DNA of 64,000 bases from Bog-532 sp963742875 (GCA_963742875.1 CAVUNO010000005.1:248001-312000); one strand, 5' to 3'; shown: positions 49,045 through 57,861, counted from the first letter of the stretch. Notes: generated from the sequence alone by a model not told the origin. Made by a program: numbers and translations.

Positions 49045-49299
49045 CTACTTGGCGTTCTTGAGGCTCTCGGTGGCCGCGGTGGCGGTGGAGATCAGCTGCT
49101 TGGCGAAGTCACGCTGAGCGTTCAGCAACATGGTGGCGAAGTCGAAGACCTGGTCGATCACCTGCTCCGGGTCGACCGCCCCGGCGCCCGGCAGCTGGCC
49201 GAGGCCCTGCTGGAAGGCGTGGGTCCAGGCGTCGAACGCGGAGATGATGGTGTCCTGGGTCTGCTTGAACGTATCGGTGTACTGCTGCGGCGAAGTCAT
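49045..49299 (-). CDS. Phasin-like small granule protein
   Basis: An 84-residue helical protein: YTDTFKQTQDTIISAFDAWTHAFQQGLGQLPGAGAVDPEQVIDQVFDFATMLLNAQRDFAKQLISTATAATESLKNA. Two amphipathic helices joined by a Gly/Pro turn, and the FDFATMLLNAQRDFAKQLIS segment, match the phasin pattern (F-x-x-A-x-x-L-x-A-Q-x-D-x-x). Phasins coat PHA granules and control their size. GGAGGACACC precedes the ATG. Transcribed away from acs, with paired inverted repeats in between. It lies between a granule-protein gene and PHA synthesis genes, which supports the call. Confidence 0.8.
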   Translation of the reverse strand: MTSPQQYTDTFKQTQDTIISAFDAWTHAFQQGLGQLPGAGAVDPEQVIDQVFDFATMLLNAQRDFAKQLISTATAATESLKNAK

Positions 49300-49339
49300 G
49301 GTGTCCTCCGTGTGACGTATCGGATGCTTACGACGCTAC

Positions 49340-49420
49340 GCGCCTTTGCAAACTATGTCAAGCAAGGCGCGTGGCATACCAAGCACAAAGGTTCTGGTCA
49401 GGGAAACTTTAACCAGAACC
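49340..49420. promoter_or_regulatory. Two inverted repeats between the phasin-like gene and acs
   Basis: GCGCCTTTGC (49340-49349) with GCAAGGCGC (49362-49370), and GGTTCTGGT (49390-49398) with ACCAGAACC (49412-49420; perfect, 13-base spacer). Both lie in the 312-base divergent gap, which is AT-richer than its surroundings. They are candidate operators for a regulator such as a PhaR-type protein, though none is encoded nearby. No good DosR-like box occurs here. Confidence 0.5.
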
Positions 49421-49611
49421 GGGACGCGGAAACCGAATTTTCCGGCGCCTGCATGTTTCAAGGCGAATAGCCGGGAAGCGTACATACCAAGGGCTGTTCG
49501 ATCACTGCCCCGTACCCCCTACCCGGGATCAGCGCGGTCGCGACGCGGCACCGCGTCCGAGCGTGTGGCGACGGTCGCGACCGGCACCGGTGTCCCCCGA
49601 AGGAGCCAGCC

Positions 49612-51585
49612 TTGCCGGCACCGCCGTCCTCTGCATCGCAGCGAATCGATCAACTGACGGACGTCCCCTCGTTCCCGCCGCCCGAGGAGTTCGTCAAGCA
49701 CGCGAAGGTGACCGACCCCGCCGTCTACGACCGCGCCGCCGCCGACGCTCCCGCCTGGTGGGCCGAGCAGGCGCGCACCCGGCTGGACTGGCAGACCCCG
49801 TTCAGCCAGGTCCTCGACCACAGCAACGCGCCGTTCTGCACCTGGTTCGCCGACGGCACGATCAACGCCTCGTACAACTGCCTCGACCGGCACGTGAACG
49901 CGGGCCACGGGGACCGGGCCGCCTTCCGCTGGCACGGCGAGGAAGGCGAGGAACGGTCCCTGACCTACGCCGGGCTCCTGGCCGACGTGCAGCGCCTGGC
50001 CAACGCGCTGAAGTCACGCGGCGTGCGCAAGGGCGACGTGGTAGGGATTTTCCTGCCGATGATTCCCGAGGTCGTGGTGGCCATGCTGGCCTGTGCCCGG
50101 ATCGGCGCGCCGCACAACGTGGTGTTCGGCGGCTTCTCGCCGTCCGCCGTGCGGGAGCGGATGGAGGTGTCGCGGGCCAAAGCGCTCATCACCACCGACG
50201 GCGCGCGGCGGCGCGGCAGGACCGCCCCGATCAAGCAGGCCGTGGACGACGAAATCGGCGACCTGGACACCCTGGAGACGGTGATCGTCGTCCGCGCCAC
50301 CGGCGTGTCCTGCTCGATGCGGGATGGCCGGGACTACTGGTACGATCATTTGCTCGCCGAGGCCGCGCCGGAGTGCCCGGCCGAGCCGATGGAGGCCGAG
50401 CACCCGCTGTTCCTGCTCTACTCCTCCGGTTCCACGGCCAAGCCGAAGGGCATCGTCCACAGCACCGGCGGCTATCTCACCGGCGTGGCCACCACGATGG
50501 CGATGGTGTTCGATCTCGATGCCGAACGGGACGTGTTCTGGTGCACCGCCGACGTCGGGTGGATCACCGGTCACTCCTACATCGTGTACGGCCCGATGGC
50601 CAACGGCGCCACCTCGGTGATGTACGAGGGCGCGCCGGACTATCCGGACAAGGACGCCTGGTGGAACCTGGTCGAGAAGGAACAGGTCTCGATCTTCTAC
50701 ACCGCCCCCACCGCGATCCGCAGTGCCATGAAGTGGGGCGAGGAGTACCCCGCGCGGCACGACCTGTCCTCGCTCCGGCTGCTCGGCACGGTCGGCGAGC
50801 CCATCAACCCGAAGGCCTGGCTGTGGTACTACACGGTCGTCGGCGGCGAGCGGTGCCCGGTGGTCGACACCTGGTGGCAGACCGAGACCGGGGCCATCAT
50901 GATCGCGCCGCTGCCGGCCCTGACCGCGACCAAGCCCGGTTCGGCCACCCTCCCACTGCCGGGCGTCTCCGCCGCCCTGTACGACGAGAAGGGCAATGAG
51001 ATCACCGAGGGCGACGGACTGCTGGTGCTGACCCAGCCGTGGCCCAGCATGCTGCGGACCCTGTTCGACGACCCGGACCGCTATATCCAGACCTACTTCT
51101 CCCGGTTCGGCCCCCGGACCTACTTCGTCGGGGACGGCGCCCGCCGGAATGAGGACGGCTACTTCTGGATCACCGGCCGCGTCGACGACGTGATCAACGT
51201 CTCCGGTCACCGGATGTCCACGGCGGAGATCGAGTCGGCCCTGGTGGCCCACGCGGCCGTCGCGGAGGCCGCGGTCATCGCGGTCACCGACGAGATGAGC
51301 GGCCAGGCCGTCATCGCCTACGTGACCGTCGTCGGCGAGGCGGAGCCCGGGCCGGACCTGGCCACCGATCTGCGCGACTACGTAGGGACGCGGATCGGCA
51401 AGCTCGCCCGGCCGAGGCGCATTATCTGGAGCCCCGAACTCCCCAAGACCCGATCAGGAAAAATCATGCGCCGGCTGCTGCGCGACATCGCGGAGGGCCG
51501 CGATCTCGGTGACGTCACCACCCTGGCCGACCCGTCGGTCGTGTCGGCCCTGCAGCAGGCGGCCGGAGAAGGGAGTAAGCCGTGA
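49612..51585 (+). CDS. acs: Acetyl-CoA synthetase (AMP-forming)
   Basis: A 657-residue ligase making acetyl-CoA from acetate, ATP and CoA. The start is TTG 49612, supported by AAGGAG 6 bases upstream. Acs features are DRHVNAGHGDRAAFRWHGE, FLLYSSGSTAKPKGIVHSTGGYL, DVGWITGHSYIVYGP, VVDTWWQTETGAIMI, DGYFWITGRVDDVINVSGHRMSTAEIE and the acetylatable Lys in PKTRSGKIMRRLLRDIA. It overlaps phaB by four bases (GTGA), so acetyl-CoA supply is translationally coupled to the PHA pathway. It differs from the upstream prpE enough to suggest different acyl preferences. Confidence 0.95.
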   Translation: MPAPPSSASQRIDQLTDVPSFPPPEEFVKHAKVTDPAVYDRAAADAPAWWAEQARTRLDWQTPFSQVLDHSNAPFCTWFADGTINASYNCLDRHVNAGHGDRAAFRWHGEEGEERSLTYAGLLADVQRLANALKSRGVRKGDVVGIFLPMIPEVVVAMLACARIGAPHNVVFGGFSPSAVRERMEVSRAKALITTDGARRRGRTAPIKQAVDDEIGDLDTLETVIVVRATGVSCSMRDGRDYWYDHLLAEAAPECPAEPMEAEHPLFLLYSSGSTAKPKGIVHSTGGYLTGVATTMAMVFDLDAERDVFWCTADVGWITGHSYIVYGPMANGATSVMYEGAPDYPDKDAWWNLVEKEQVSIFYTAPTAIRSAMKWGEEYPARHDLSSLRLLGTVGEPINPKAWLWYYTVVGGERCPVVDTWWQTETGAIMIAPLPALTATKPGSATLPLPGVSAALYDEKGNEITEGDGLLVLTQPWPSMLRTLFDDPDRYIQTYFSRFGPRTYFVGDGARRNEDGYFWITGRVDDVINVSGHRMSTAEIESALVAHAAVAEAAVIAVTDEMSGQAVIAYVTVVGEAEPGPDLATDLRDYVGTRIGKLARPRRIIWSPELPKTRSGKIMRRLLRDIAEGRDLGDVTTLADPSVVSALQQAAGEGSKP

Positions 51586-52430
51586 CGTCAGCCCCCGGGA
51601 CACAAGACGAGGCGCAGACGCGCGCACCCGACCACAGTGACGACGGCATGGTCGCGCACCGGGTCGCCCTGGTGACCGGTGGCACCCGCGGCATCGGCGC
51701 CGCGGTCAGCCGGGCGCTGGCCCAGGAGGGCGCGTCCGTCGCGGCCGGCTACTGGCACAATCAGGAGGCCGCCGAGAAGTTCGCCGCCAGCATGCGGGCC
51801 GACTATCCCCGGCAGAAGTTCACCACGCACGAGGGCAACATCGGCGTCACCAACGACTGCCGCCGCGTGGTCAACGAGGTCATCGAGCAGCACGGGCGGC
51901 TCGACATCCTGGTCAACAACGCCGGGATCACGATCAACAAGGTCGCCGCCAAGATGAGCGACGAGGACTGGCACAAGGTTCTCGACGTCAACCTGTCCGG
52001 CGCCTTCTTCATCTCCCAGGCCGCCCTCGATCACATGATGGAGCGCGGCACCGGCCGGATCATCAACGTCTCCTCGGTCATCGGCGAGACGGGCAACATC
52101 GGCCAGGTCAACTACGCGGCGTCCAAATCGGGCCTGTTCGGCCTGACCAAGTCGCTGGCCCGCGAGGCGATATTCCACCTGGGCAAGGCCGGGCGCCCGC
52201 CGGGCGAGGGCGCGAGCGTCACCGTCAACGCCGTCACGCCCGGTTTCGTCGAGACCGACATGGTGGCCGGGATGCCGGACAAGGCCCTGGACCGGGTGCG
52301 CGCCCAGATCCCGATGGGGCGGCTGGGCCAGCCCGAGGAGATCGCCCGCGTGGTGGCCTTCCTGGCCGCGGACGACTCCGCCTATATCACCGGGCAGACA
52401 TGGGCCGTCAATGGCGGACTGGATATGTGA
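51582..52430 (+). CDS. phaB: Acetoacetyl-CoA reductase-type SDR
   Basis: A 282-residue short-chain dehydrogenase that should reduce acetoacetyl-CoA to 3-hydroxybutyryl-CoA with NAD(P)H. The GTG start overlaps the acs stop. A 25-residue leader precedes the Rossmann motif VALVTGGTRGIGAAVSRAL; the catalytic Asn is in NNAGI, and Ser-Tyr-Lys in NVSSVIGETGNIGQVNYAASKSG. The segments AGYWHN, NIGVTN and GNIGQVNYAASKSG are like PhaB, whereas FabG has different residues here. The context (acs before it, thiolase relic and phaC after it) supports PhaB over FabG. Confidence 0.88.
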   Translation: MTSAPGTQDEAQTRAPDHSDDGMVAHRVALVTGGTRGIGAAVSRALAQEGASVAAGYWHNQEAAEKFAASMRADYPRQKFTTHEGNIGVTNDCRRVVNEVIEQHGRLDILVNNAGITINKVAAKMSDEDWHKVLDVNLSGAFFISQAALDHMMERGTGRIINVSSVIGETGNIGQVNYAASKSGLFGLTKSLAREAIFHLGKAGRPPGEGASVTVNAVTPGFVETDMVAGMPDKALDRVRAQIPMGRLGQPEEIARVVAFLAADDSAYITGQTWAVNGGLDM

Positions 52431-52495
52431 CCGAAGGCGACTGAACATGACCGCAGGCGATCGGACGTGTGACCGCGGAGGAGCGGACCGAGCAG

Positions 52496-52615
52496 ATGAC
52501 GAACACCGATCTTCCGGGCAGCAACGGCCTTCCCGCCAACGGCCTTCCGGCCGGCCTGGTCACGATGTGCATCGGCGGCGGCCAGGGCATCGCCGCCATC
52601 TTCGAACGACTCTGA
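52496..52615 (+). pseudogene. C-terminal remnant of acetyl-CoA acetyltransferase (phaA)
   Basis: A 39-codon frame whose last 20 codons read GLVTMCIGGGQGIAAIFERL, the signature C-terminus of beta-ketothiolases containing the active-site Cys loop (CxGGGQG). The first 19 codons (TDLPGSNGLPANGLPAG) are low-complexity and unrelated. The rest of phaA is absent between phaB and phaC. The operon probably once read acs-phaB-phaA-phaC, with phaA reduced to its tail. Thiolase activity must now come from another locus. An ATG with GGAGGAG upstream could still express the peptide. Confidence 0.82.
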
Positions 52616-52625
52616 ACCAGCCGGG

Positions 52626-52669
52626 GGCTGGCCCGCCGTACGGCCCGTCACAGGCCCGGCGGGCCAGCC
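52626..52669. terminator. 12-bp hairpin after the thiolase remnant
   Basis: GGCTGGCCCGCC (52626-52637) pairs perfectly with GGCGGGCCAGCC (52658-52669) around a 20-base loop. It probably ended the phaA transcript and now sits 56 bases before phaC, so phaC may need its own promoter or read-through. Confidence 0.7.
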
Positions 52670-52724
52670 GCCTCAGCAGCCTTAGCAGCGCCAGCAGCAG
52701 CAACGTATGAAGAGGAGGGTGCCG

Positions 52725-54443
52725 GTGAGCCCGAACGACGGCGACCGGGAGCGTACCGAGCAAACCGACAATGCTGGTGGTCCGGAGACGGGCCTGGTCG
52801 CGCCCGGCATGGACGTGGGTGATTTCCTGGGGTCGATGGCCTCGGTGCTGACGAGAGCGGCCCTGCGGCCGGCCGAGGTCGCCGCGGCGAGCCTGCGCTT
52901 CGGGGCCAACCTCGCGCAGATCGGCCCGGCGGCCTGCTCGCGCTGGCTCGGGCAGGAGGCGCAGCCGCCTTTCCCGCCGGACCCGAAAGACCGCCGCTTC
53001 GCTGACCCGGCGTGGGAGCAGAACCCCGCCTTCTACGCGCTGCGGCAGTGGTACCTGGCGGCCCGCCAGTACGGCGAGGAACTGCTCGTGGCGGGGGAGT
53101 CCGACCCGGTGGCGGACGGGAAGGCCCGGCTGGTGGGCGGCTTGCTCGGTGACGCGCTCGCGCCCACGAACTACCTGCTGACGAACCCGGCCGCGCTGAA
53201 ACGCGCCTTCGAGACCGGGGGCGCGAGCGTGCTGGCCGGGGCCCGCAACTTCGCCGGCGACCTGGCGCACAACGGCGGCCGCCCGCAGCAGGTGGACCGG
53301 AGCTCGTTCACGCTCGGCGAGAACCTGGCCGCGACCGAGGGCAAGGTGGTGTTCAGGAACGAGCTCATGGAGCTGATCCAGTACGTACCGCAAACCAGGG
53401 AGGTGCACGCGGTCCCGCTGCTGGCCAGCCCGCCGTGGATCAATAAGTACTACATCATGGACCTGGCACCGGGCCGCAGCTTCCTGGAGTGGGCGGTCCA
53501 GCACGAGCGCACCGTGTTCACGATCTCCTGGCGCAACCCCGCGCCGTCAATGCGCGACGTCACGCTCGAGGACTACCTCACCGACGGGCTGCAAACCGCG
53601 CTCGACGTCGTCGCGGACATCACCGGCGCGGACAAGATCGACATTGTGGGGCTGTGCCTCGGCGGGGCGCTGACCGCGATGCTCGCCGCGCACATGGCTG
53701 CGACGGGCGACAAGCGGATCAACTCGCTGACCCTGCTCAACACCCTGCTCGACTACAGCAAGCCGGGCATCCTGGGCAACTTCACCGACGAGCAGACGGT
53801 GGCCCAGCTCGAGCACCGGATGGCGGAGACCGGCGTGCTGGACGGCGCCCAGATGGCGGTCACCTTCGACCTCCTGCGCGCCAACGACCTCATCTTCAGC
53901 TACCTGGTCACCAACTGGCTGATGGGCCAGAGTCCGCCGGCGTTCGACATCCTGGCCTGGAACGGCGACAGCACCCGGCTGCCGGCCGCCATGCACTCCT
54001 TCTATCTGCGGTCCCTGTATCTGCGGAACGAACTGGCCCGCGGCGAGCTCACCCTGGCCGGGCAGCGGCTGGCGCTGCCGGACATCATCAGCGACAGCTA
54101 CGTTGTCGGGGCGGTGAACGACCATATCGTCCCGTGGGAGGCCTCCTACCAGGCCAGCCGGCTGCTCGGCGGAGACGTGCGCTACGTGCTGAGCTCCGGC
54201 GGCCATATCGCCGGCATCGTCAACCCGCCCGGCCCCAAGGCCCGGTACGAGGCGATGACCCAGGAGTCCCCGCCCACCCCGGCCGAATGGCGCGCGGCCG
54301 CCACCGCGACCGAAGGTTCCTGGTGGGAAGACTGGACCGAATGGTCCTCCCGCCGGGCAGGCCCGCTCGGCGCCCCGCCCCCCATGGGCGGCGACCGCCA
54401 CCCGCCGCTCGACGACGCCCCCGGCACCTACGTACGCGACTAA
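52725..54443 (+). CDS. phaC: Poly(3-hydroxyalkanoate) synthase
   Basis: About 572 residues from GTG 52725, chosen because AGGAGGG lies 6 bases upstream; ATG 52707 has no site. The enzyme polymerises hydroxyacyl-CoA on the granule surface. The PhaC lipase-like box is DIVGLCLGGALTAML (Cys about 311 from this start), the Asp is in VVGAVNDHIVPWEASY and the His in SSGGHIAGIVNPP. The N-terminal domain and Trp-rich PPWINKYYIMDLAPGRSFLEWAVQHERTVFTISWRNP fit class I/II synthases, not the PhaE/R-dependent shorter classes. With phaB, phasin-like and depolymerase genes it defines a PHA locus. The last 40 residues are Pro/Asp-rich. Confidence 0.94.
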   Translation: MSPNDGDRERTEQTDNAGGPETGLVAPGMDVGDFLGSMASVLTRAALRPAEVAAASLRFGANLAQIGPAACSRWLGQEAQPPFPPDPKDRRFADPAWEQNPAFYALRQWYLAARQYGEELLVAGESDPVADGKARLVGGLLGDALAPTNYLLTNPAALKRAFETGGASVLAGARNFAGDLAHNGGRPQQVDRSSFTLGENLAATEGKVVFRNELMELIQYVPQTREVHAVPLLASPPWINKYYIMDLAPGRSFLEWAVQHERTVFTISWRNPAPSMRDVTLEDYLTDGLQTALDVVADITGADKIDIVGLCLGGALTAMLAAHMAATGDKRINSLTLLNTLLDYSKPGILGNFTDEQTVAQLEHRMAETGVLDGAQMAVTFDLLRANDLIFSYLVTNWLMGQSPPAFDILAWNGDSTRLPAAMHSFYLRSLYLRNELARGELTLAGQRLALPDIISDSYVVGAVNDHIVPWEASYQASRLLGGDVRYVLSSGGHIAGIVNPPGPKARYEAMTQESPPTPAEWRAAATATEGSWWEDWTEWSSRRAGPLGAPPPMGGDRHPPLDDAPGTYVRD

Positions 54444-54682
54444 CCCCGGGCCCCGGCAGGACCGGCGCTGGACGGTTCGCATTCGGGCTCCGCCGTGTGC
54501 CTTCCCTCCAGGGCCGCGACGTTCATGCCCAACCGCCTGGTCAGGGCCCGCTGGCCAGCCCCGGCCCGTGCACCCTGCCACGCCGCGAGGGCTGCGTCGT
54601 CCAGGGCCCGGCCGAAGCAGAACGTCAGCGGCCACCGGTGCAGCCAGGATGCCCGCGCAGACACGTAGGGTAGCTTTGACAC
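54440..54682 (-). pseudogene. C-terminal remnant of class I fructose-bisphosphate aldolase
   Basis: The 80-codon frame contains WPLTFCFGRALDDAALAAWQGARAGAGQRALTRRLGMNVAALEG, which resembles the last about 45 residues of class I fructose-1,6-bisphosphate aldolase (WPLTFSFGRALQxxAL-AWxG). The upstream enzyme is missing and the frame begins with unrelated sequence. It ends exactly at the phaC stop, overlapping by 4 bases. It is another carbon-metabolism relic beside the PHA operon. Confidence 0.62.
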
Positions 54683-54960
54683 TACCGCGTGGCGGCGCTG
54701 GGTCCCGTAAATGTCGGCGGGGCCTGCTACTATCGAACTAGCAATCGAAAGACGCTAGTGAGGTGCCGCCGGGGGTTCATCCGGCTGGCCAGACAGCGGA
54801 CCGGCATATTACCGGTTACCGATGGAGACGGCCGCCCTTGAGCGCGGCTGTGCTGCCCCGGCCGTTGAGCCGGGCGCAGATTGTGAGCCCAGGGAAGTTT
54901 CCTGTCCTGCGAGGCGGGCCCGGGCTGTTGCTTCCAGTTCGCTGACCCCGGCGCAGGGAG

Positions 54961-55469
54961 GTGATCCCGTCCATGTGCACTCTTAACGAGCCCGCCGCGC
55001 CGTCCAGCCCGGCGCAGGCCCTGGCCATGGTGCATGCCGGGCTGGGTTACCTGGCCGCCTGCGACGCCGCCGGCCTTGAGACCACCGCGCAGGCGGAGGC
55101 GCTGGTGGGGCTGGAACAAGCCGAGGCCCGCCACACCGCAGCCCGGGCGAAGATCCTGGCCGCGTTCACCGCGCAGGACGGGTTCCAGGACGACGGGCAT
55201 TACGGGGCCAAATCGTGGCTGCGGGCCTTCACTAAGATCACTCACAGGGCCGCCGCCGGGGCGACCGGGTGGGCGCGGCGACTGGCCGCGCATCCGGTGA
55301 TCGCCGCCGCGCTGGCCGCCGCGCAGATCAGCGCCTCGCGGGCGCGGCAGATCTGTGAGTGGACCGACGAGTTGCCGGGTCGTGCTGGACGCGCTGTCCG
55401 GCAGGGCCGGGCCGGAAGATACCCGCACGCTGCTGCAGCGCCACCATGACGCGCTGGAGGAGGCCTGCC
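54961..55469 (+). pseudogene. Truncated DUF222 (13E12-repeat/HNH endonuclease-type) gene
   Basis: From GTG 54961 (or ATG 54973), about 135 residues match the DUF222 N-terminal domain (ALAMVHAGLGYLAACDAAGLETTAQAEALVGLEQAEARHTAARAKILAAFTAQDGFQDDGHYGAKSWLRAFTKIT, HPVIAAALAAAQISASRARQICEWTDELP). Then about 100 residues are missing, and a later DUF222 segment (VLDALSGRAGPEDTRTLLQRHHDALEEACQR) resumes in another frame. Similarity ends at about 55466, at the start of the 143-bp direct repeat, so the HNH domain is lost. These genes are multicopy in many actinomycetes. Confidence 0.75.
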
Positions 55470-55607
55470 AGCGGCCCATGCGGTCGTAGCGTTTTGCTGT
55501 CTTTGCGGGGGTAATGCCGCTTGGCTTTATGCCGGCGTCTGGGCGGCAGATCAGGCGATGTCCAGGCGTTCGAGGGGCTGGCCGGTAATGGCCGCGATGA
55601 TCTCGAA
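55465..55607. repeat. 143-bp perfect direct repeat, copy 1
   Basis: Identical to 59357-59499 over 143 bases. This copy begins where DUF222 similarity ends and stops inside what is, in copy 2, the 3' end of vapC. Its left and right borders therefore both cut genes. It is a duplicated fragment of the vapC 3' region rather than a free-standing element; no inverted repeats or target duplications are seen. Confidence 0.9.
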
Positions 55608-55627
55608 GCCTCGAGCGTCAACTCGGT

Positions 55628-55689
55628 GCTATAGGTCACTGGGTCGAGGAACAGGATTGCTATAGGTCACCGGGTCGAGGAACAGGATA
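55628..55689. repeat. 31-bp unit in two tandem copies
   Basis: The unit begins GCTATAGGTCAC and ends CGAGGAACAGGAT; copies are at 55628-55658 and 55659-55689 with two differences. It could be the abutting ends of a lost insertion element or an integration scar. No gene lies here. Confidence 0.75.
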
Positions 55690-55762
55690 TGGTTCCCGAG
55701 CTTGTTGACCGCGATGAGACCACTGCTGCCTGTGGTCCGCTGAGTTACCGCGGCCGGCCTAT

Positions 55763-56890
55763 TCAGGTTCTTCCCGCTGCGTGTGCCAGGTAGTCGGCCG
55801 TGGCCCGCTCGCTGACCGCGACGTGCTGAGCGGCCGGGCCGAGCCGCAGTTCCTGGTACCGGCCGAGCGCGCCGGGTATCTCGCTGGGCGAGGTGATCGC
55901 GGTCGCCGTCCGGGCCAGCGCAGCTACGTCGTACAGTCCCTGCCGGAACCCGCCGCCTACCATCGGGCTGGCGGCGTGCGCGGCGTCACCGGCGAGCGCG
56001 GCCCGGCCGCGGGCTAGCCGCCTCGGCTCGTAGTGCACGATCGGGGTACCGAACACGGTTCCGCTATGGAGCGCAAGGGCCAGGGCCTCCCGCCACGGGC
56101 TCGGCCAGTTCGCGGCGGCGAAGTCGGTGAGGCGCTCACGGACCGGGCGGGGCAGCGCGCCCGGTGCCAGGCTGCCGTGGATCGTCTCACCAGCCAGCAG
56201 GCCCATGTCGCGGAGCAGGTCCCCCTCTTCGGGGTCGTACCAGACCATGTTGAGGCGGCGCTGCCCGGGGCTTGTCTGGCCTGCCGCCCCGGGAACCAGA
56301 TAGGTAACCAGGCGGTACGGGCCGGCGTAAAACTCCCGGGACGGCTCGCCGGCGTCCAGTGCGGCGAGTCCGCCGGGCATGGCCTGCTCATCGACCAGGG
56401 TGCGCCACAACAGCACCCCCGCGTAGCGGGCGTCCGGCAAATCCGGATCAACGGCGGCGCGCACCGTGCTCCGCGCACCGTCCGCTCCGATCACCAGGTC
56501 CGCGCCGTACTCGCCGCCATCCGCTGCGACCACGCGCGCAGGCTGCTGACCGTTCCCGGGGTGCACGGTAGTCACTTCGGTCCCGCGATGCACTGTCACG
56601 CCCGGGTAGCGCAACGCGTGCGTCTCCAGCCATCCCTGCAGCAGGTGCCAGGCCGTGGTGTCGCGATCGGTGCCGTGCAGCACGGGGGGCTCCTCACGGA
56701 TGCCGGTCACCTGACGGAGCAGGGCGACGTCCACGCCCAGGCCCCCGCCGCCCTCAACGGCCGGGGCCGGGCTGCGCTCAAGCACCGTCACCTCCACCCC
56801 CAGCCGGGACAGCGCGATCGCCGTGGACAGGCCAACCAGGCTGCCCCCGGCCACCACGCACCGCACCGGACGGGCTGTGACGCTCCTCAC
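55763..56890 (-). CDS. FAD-dependent aromatic-type monooxygenase
   Basis: A 375-residue flavoprotein hydroxylase. The FAD motifs are CVVAGGSLVGLSTAIALSRLGVEVTVLERS (GxGxxG variant GGSLVG), DLVIGADGARSTVR (DG motif) and RAALAGDAAHAASPMVGGGFRQGLYDVAAL (GD motif). It uses NAD(P)H and O2 to hydroxylate an organic substrate. The GTG start at 56890 lies 4 bases from the upstream aldolase-like gene stop on the same strand, so the two are co-transcribed. Pairing with a sugar-phosphate aldolase is unusual and gives no substrate clue. Confidence 0.88.
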   Translation of the reverse strand: MRSVTARPVRCVVAGGSLVGLSTAIALSRLGVEVTVLERSPAPAVEGGGGLGVDVALLRQVTGIREEPPVLHGTDRDTTAWHLLQGWLETHALRYPGVTVHRGTEVTTVHPGNGQQPARVVAADGGEYGADLVIGADGARSTVRAAVDPDLPDARYAGVLLWRTLVDEQAMPGGLAALDAGEPSREFYAGPYRLVTYLVPGAAGQTSPGQRRLNMVWYDPEEGDLLRDMGLLAGETIHGSLAPGALPRPVRERLTDFAAANWPSPWREALALALHSGTVFGTPIVHYEPRRLARGRAALAGDAAHAASPMVGGGFRQGLYDVAALARTATAITSPSEIPGALGRYQELRLGPAAQHVAVSERATADYLAHAAGRT

Positions 56891-56893
56891 GGC

Positions 56894-57861
56894 TCACTGC
56901 CCGGTTCGCAGGGCGTCGACCTCGGCGGTGTCGGCCGCAAGGGACTGCTGGATGAAGTGGCGGTAGTTCCCGGCGATGCGGGCTTCGGTGGCGTCCCGGT
57001 CCGCGTGCCCGGCCAGGTAGTCGGCAACCGGCTGGTCCCAGATGCTGCGGCCGACGGCGAAGCCCACGTAGCCCGGCAGCGGCGCCGCGACCGACAGCCA
57101 GTGGTCCACCTGGCGCTGCGGCGCGTTGCGGCCGAGCACGATGGACGAGCTGGCCGGGGCGCCGGAGTCCCGGACGGCGTCCAGGACCAGTTGCGCCCCC
57201 GCGGTGGTCTCGTAACCTTCAGCTTCCAGATGCCGGGATGGACGCCCGCGGCGGTGAGCGAGCCGATGACCTGGGCGGTGAGCGCTGGCCGTGCGGTTTC
57301 GTCGTAGAGGGCCTGGTCGTCGTGGGCGACGAGCTGCTCGCGGGTGGGCGGGACGAGGAGCTCACACATCCAGCGGCGCCGGCTCGCGGTTACCCAGTCA
57401 TGCAACCGCCGCAGCGCGCCGGTCTGCGCGTCGCGCAGCTCGGCGGGGTCGGCGGGGTTGAACCGGACCAGGACCTTGACCCAGTCCGGGTCGAACACCT
57501 CGACGTGGGCGGCGAAGTCATCGCCGTATTCGAAGGTCAGGCGGTCAGCGCCACTGGTCTCGACGGGCATGGCGAGGACGAAGCCCGCCTTTCTGGCCTG
57601 GCGGGCGACGTCGGCGCCGAGCTGTTCGTCGACCAGGATCCCGAGCTGGCCGGGGCCCGGTGTGCCCTCTGCCACCTGGCGGGCGCCCGCGAAGATGAGC
57701 TCCTTGGCGCTGCGCATGCCCGCCAGCTGCCCGGCGTCCGGTGTGCCCCGCACGCCGAACAGGGTCCCGCCGAACGAGTCACGGTGATCCATCGCCAGGA
57801 TGAACAACGGCTGCGCCGCGGACGGCGGCCCGATGCGGACCATAGTGCTGTCGTCGGTCAT
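56894..57861 (-). pseudogene. IolC/DUF2090-type sugar-phosphate aldolase, frameshifted
   Basis: About 322 residues over two frames. The first (PLFILAMDHRDSFGGTLFG through AQVIGSLTAAGVHPGIWKL) and second (EGYETTAGAQLVLDAVRDSG, SIVLGRNAPQRQVDHWLSVAAPLPGYVGFAVGRSIWDQPVADYL) parts form a TIM barrel of the DUF2090/5-dehydro-2-deoxyphosphogluconate aldolase type. One missing base at about 57219-57221 breaks the frame. The natural join would be WKLEGYET. ATG 57861 has AAAGGCAG upstream. It is either a recent loss or an assembly indel. Next to an FAD monooxygenase and a small unknown gene. Confidence 0.82.

Noticed and set aside
54730..55479. 249-codon minus frame opposite the DUF222 fragment
   Set aside because: Ser/Pro/Arg-rich shadow; DUF222 similarity on the plus strand explains the region.
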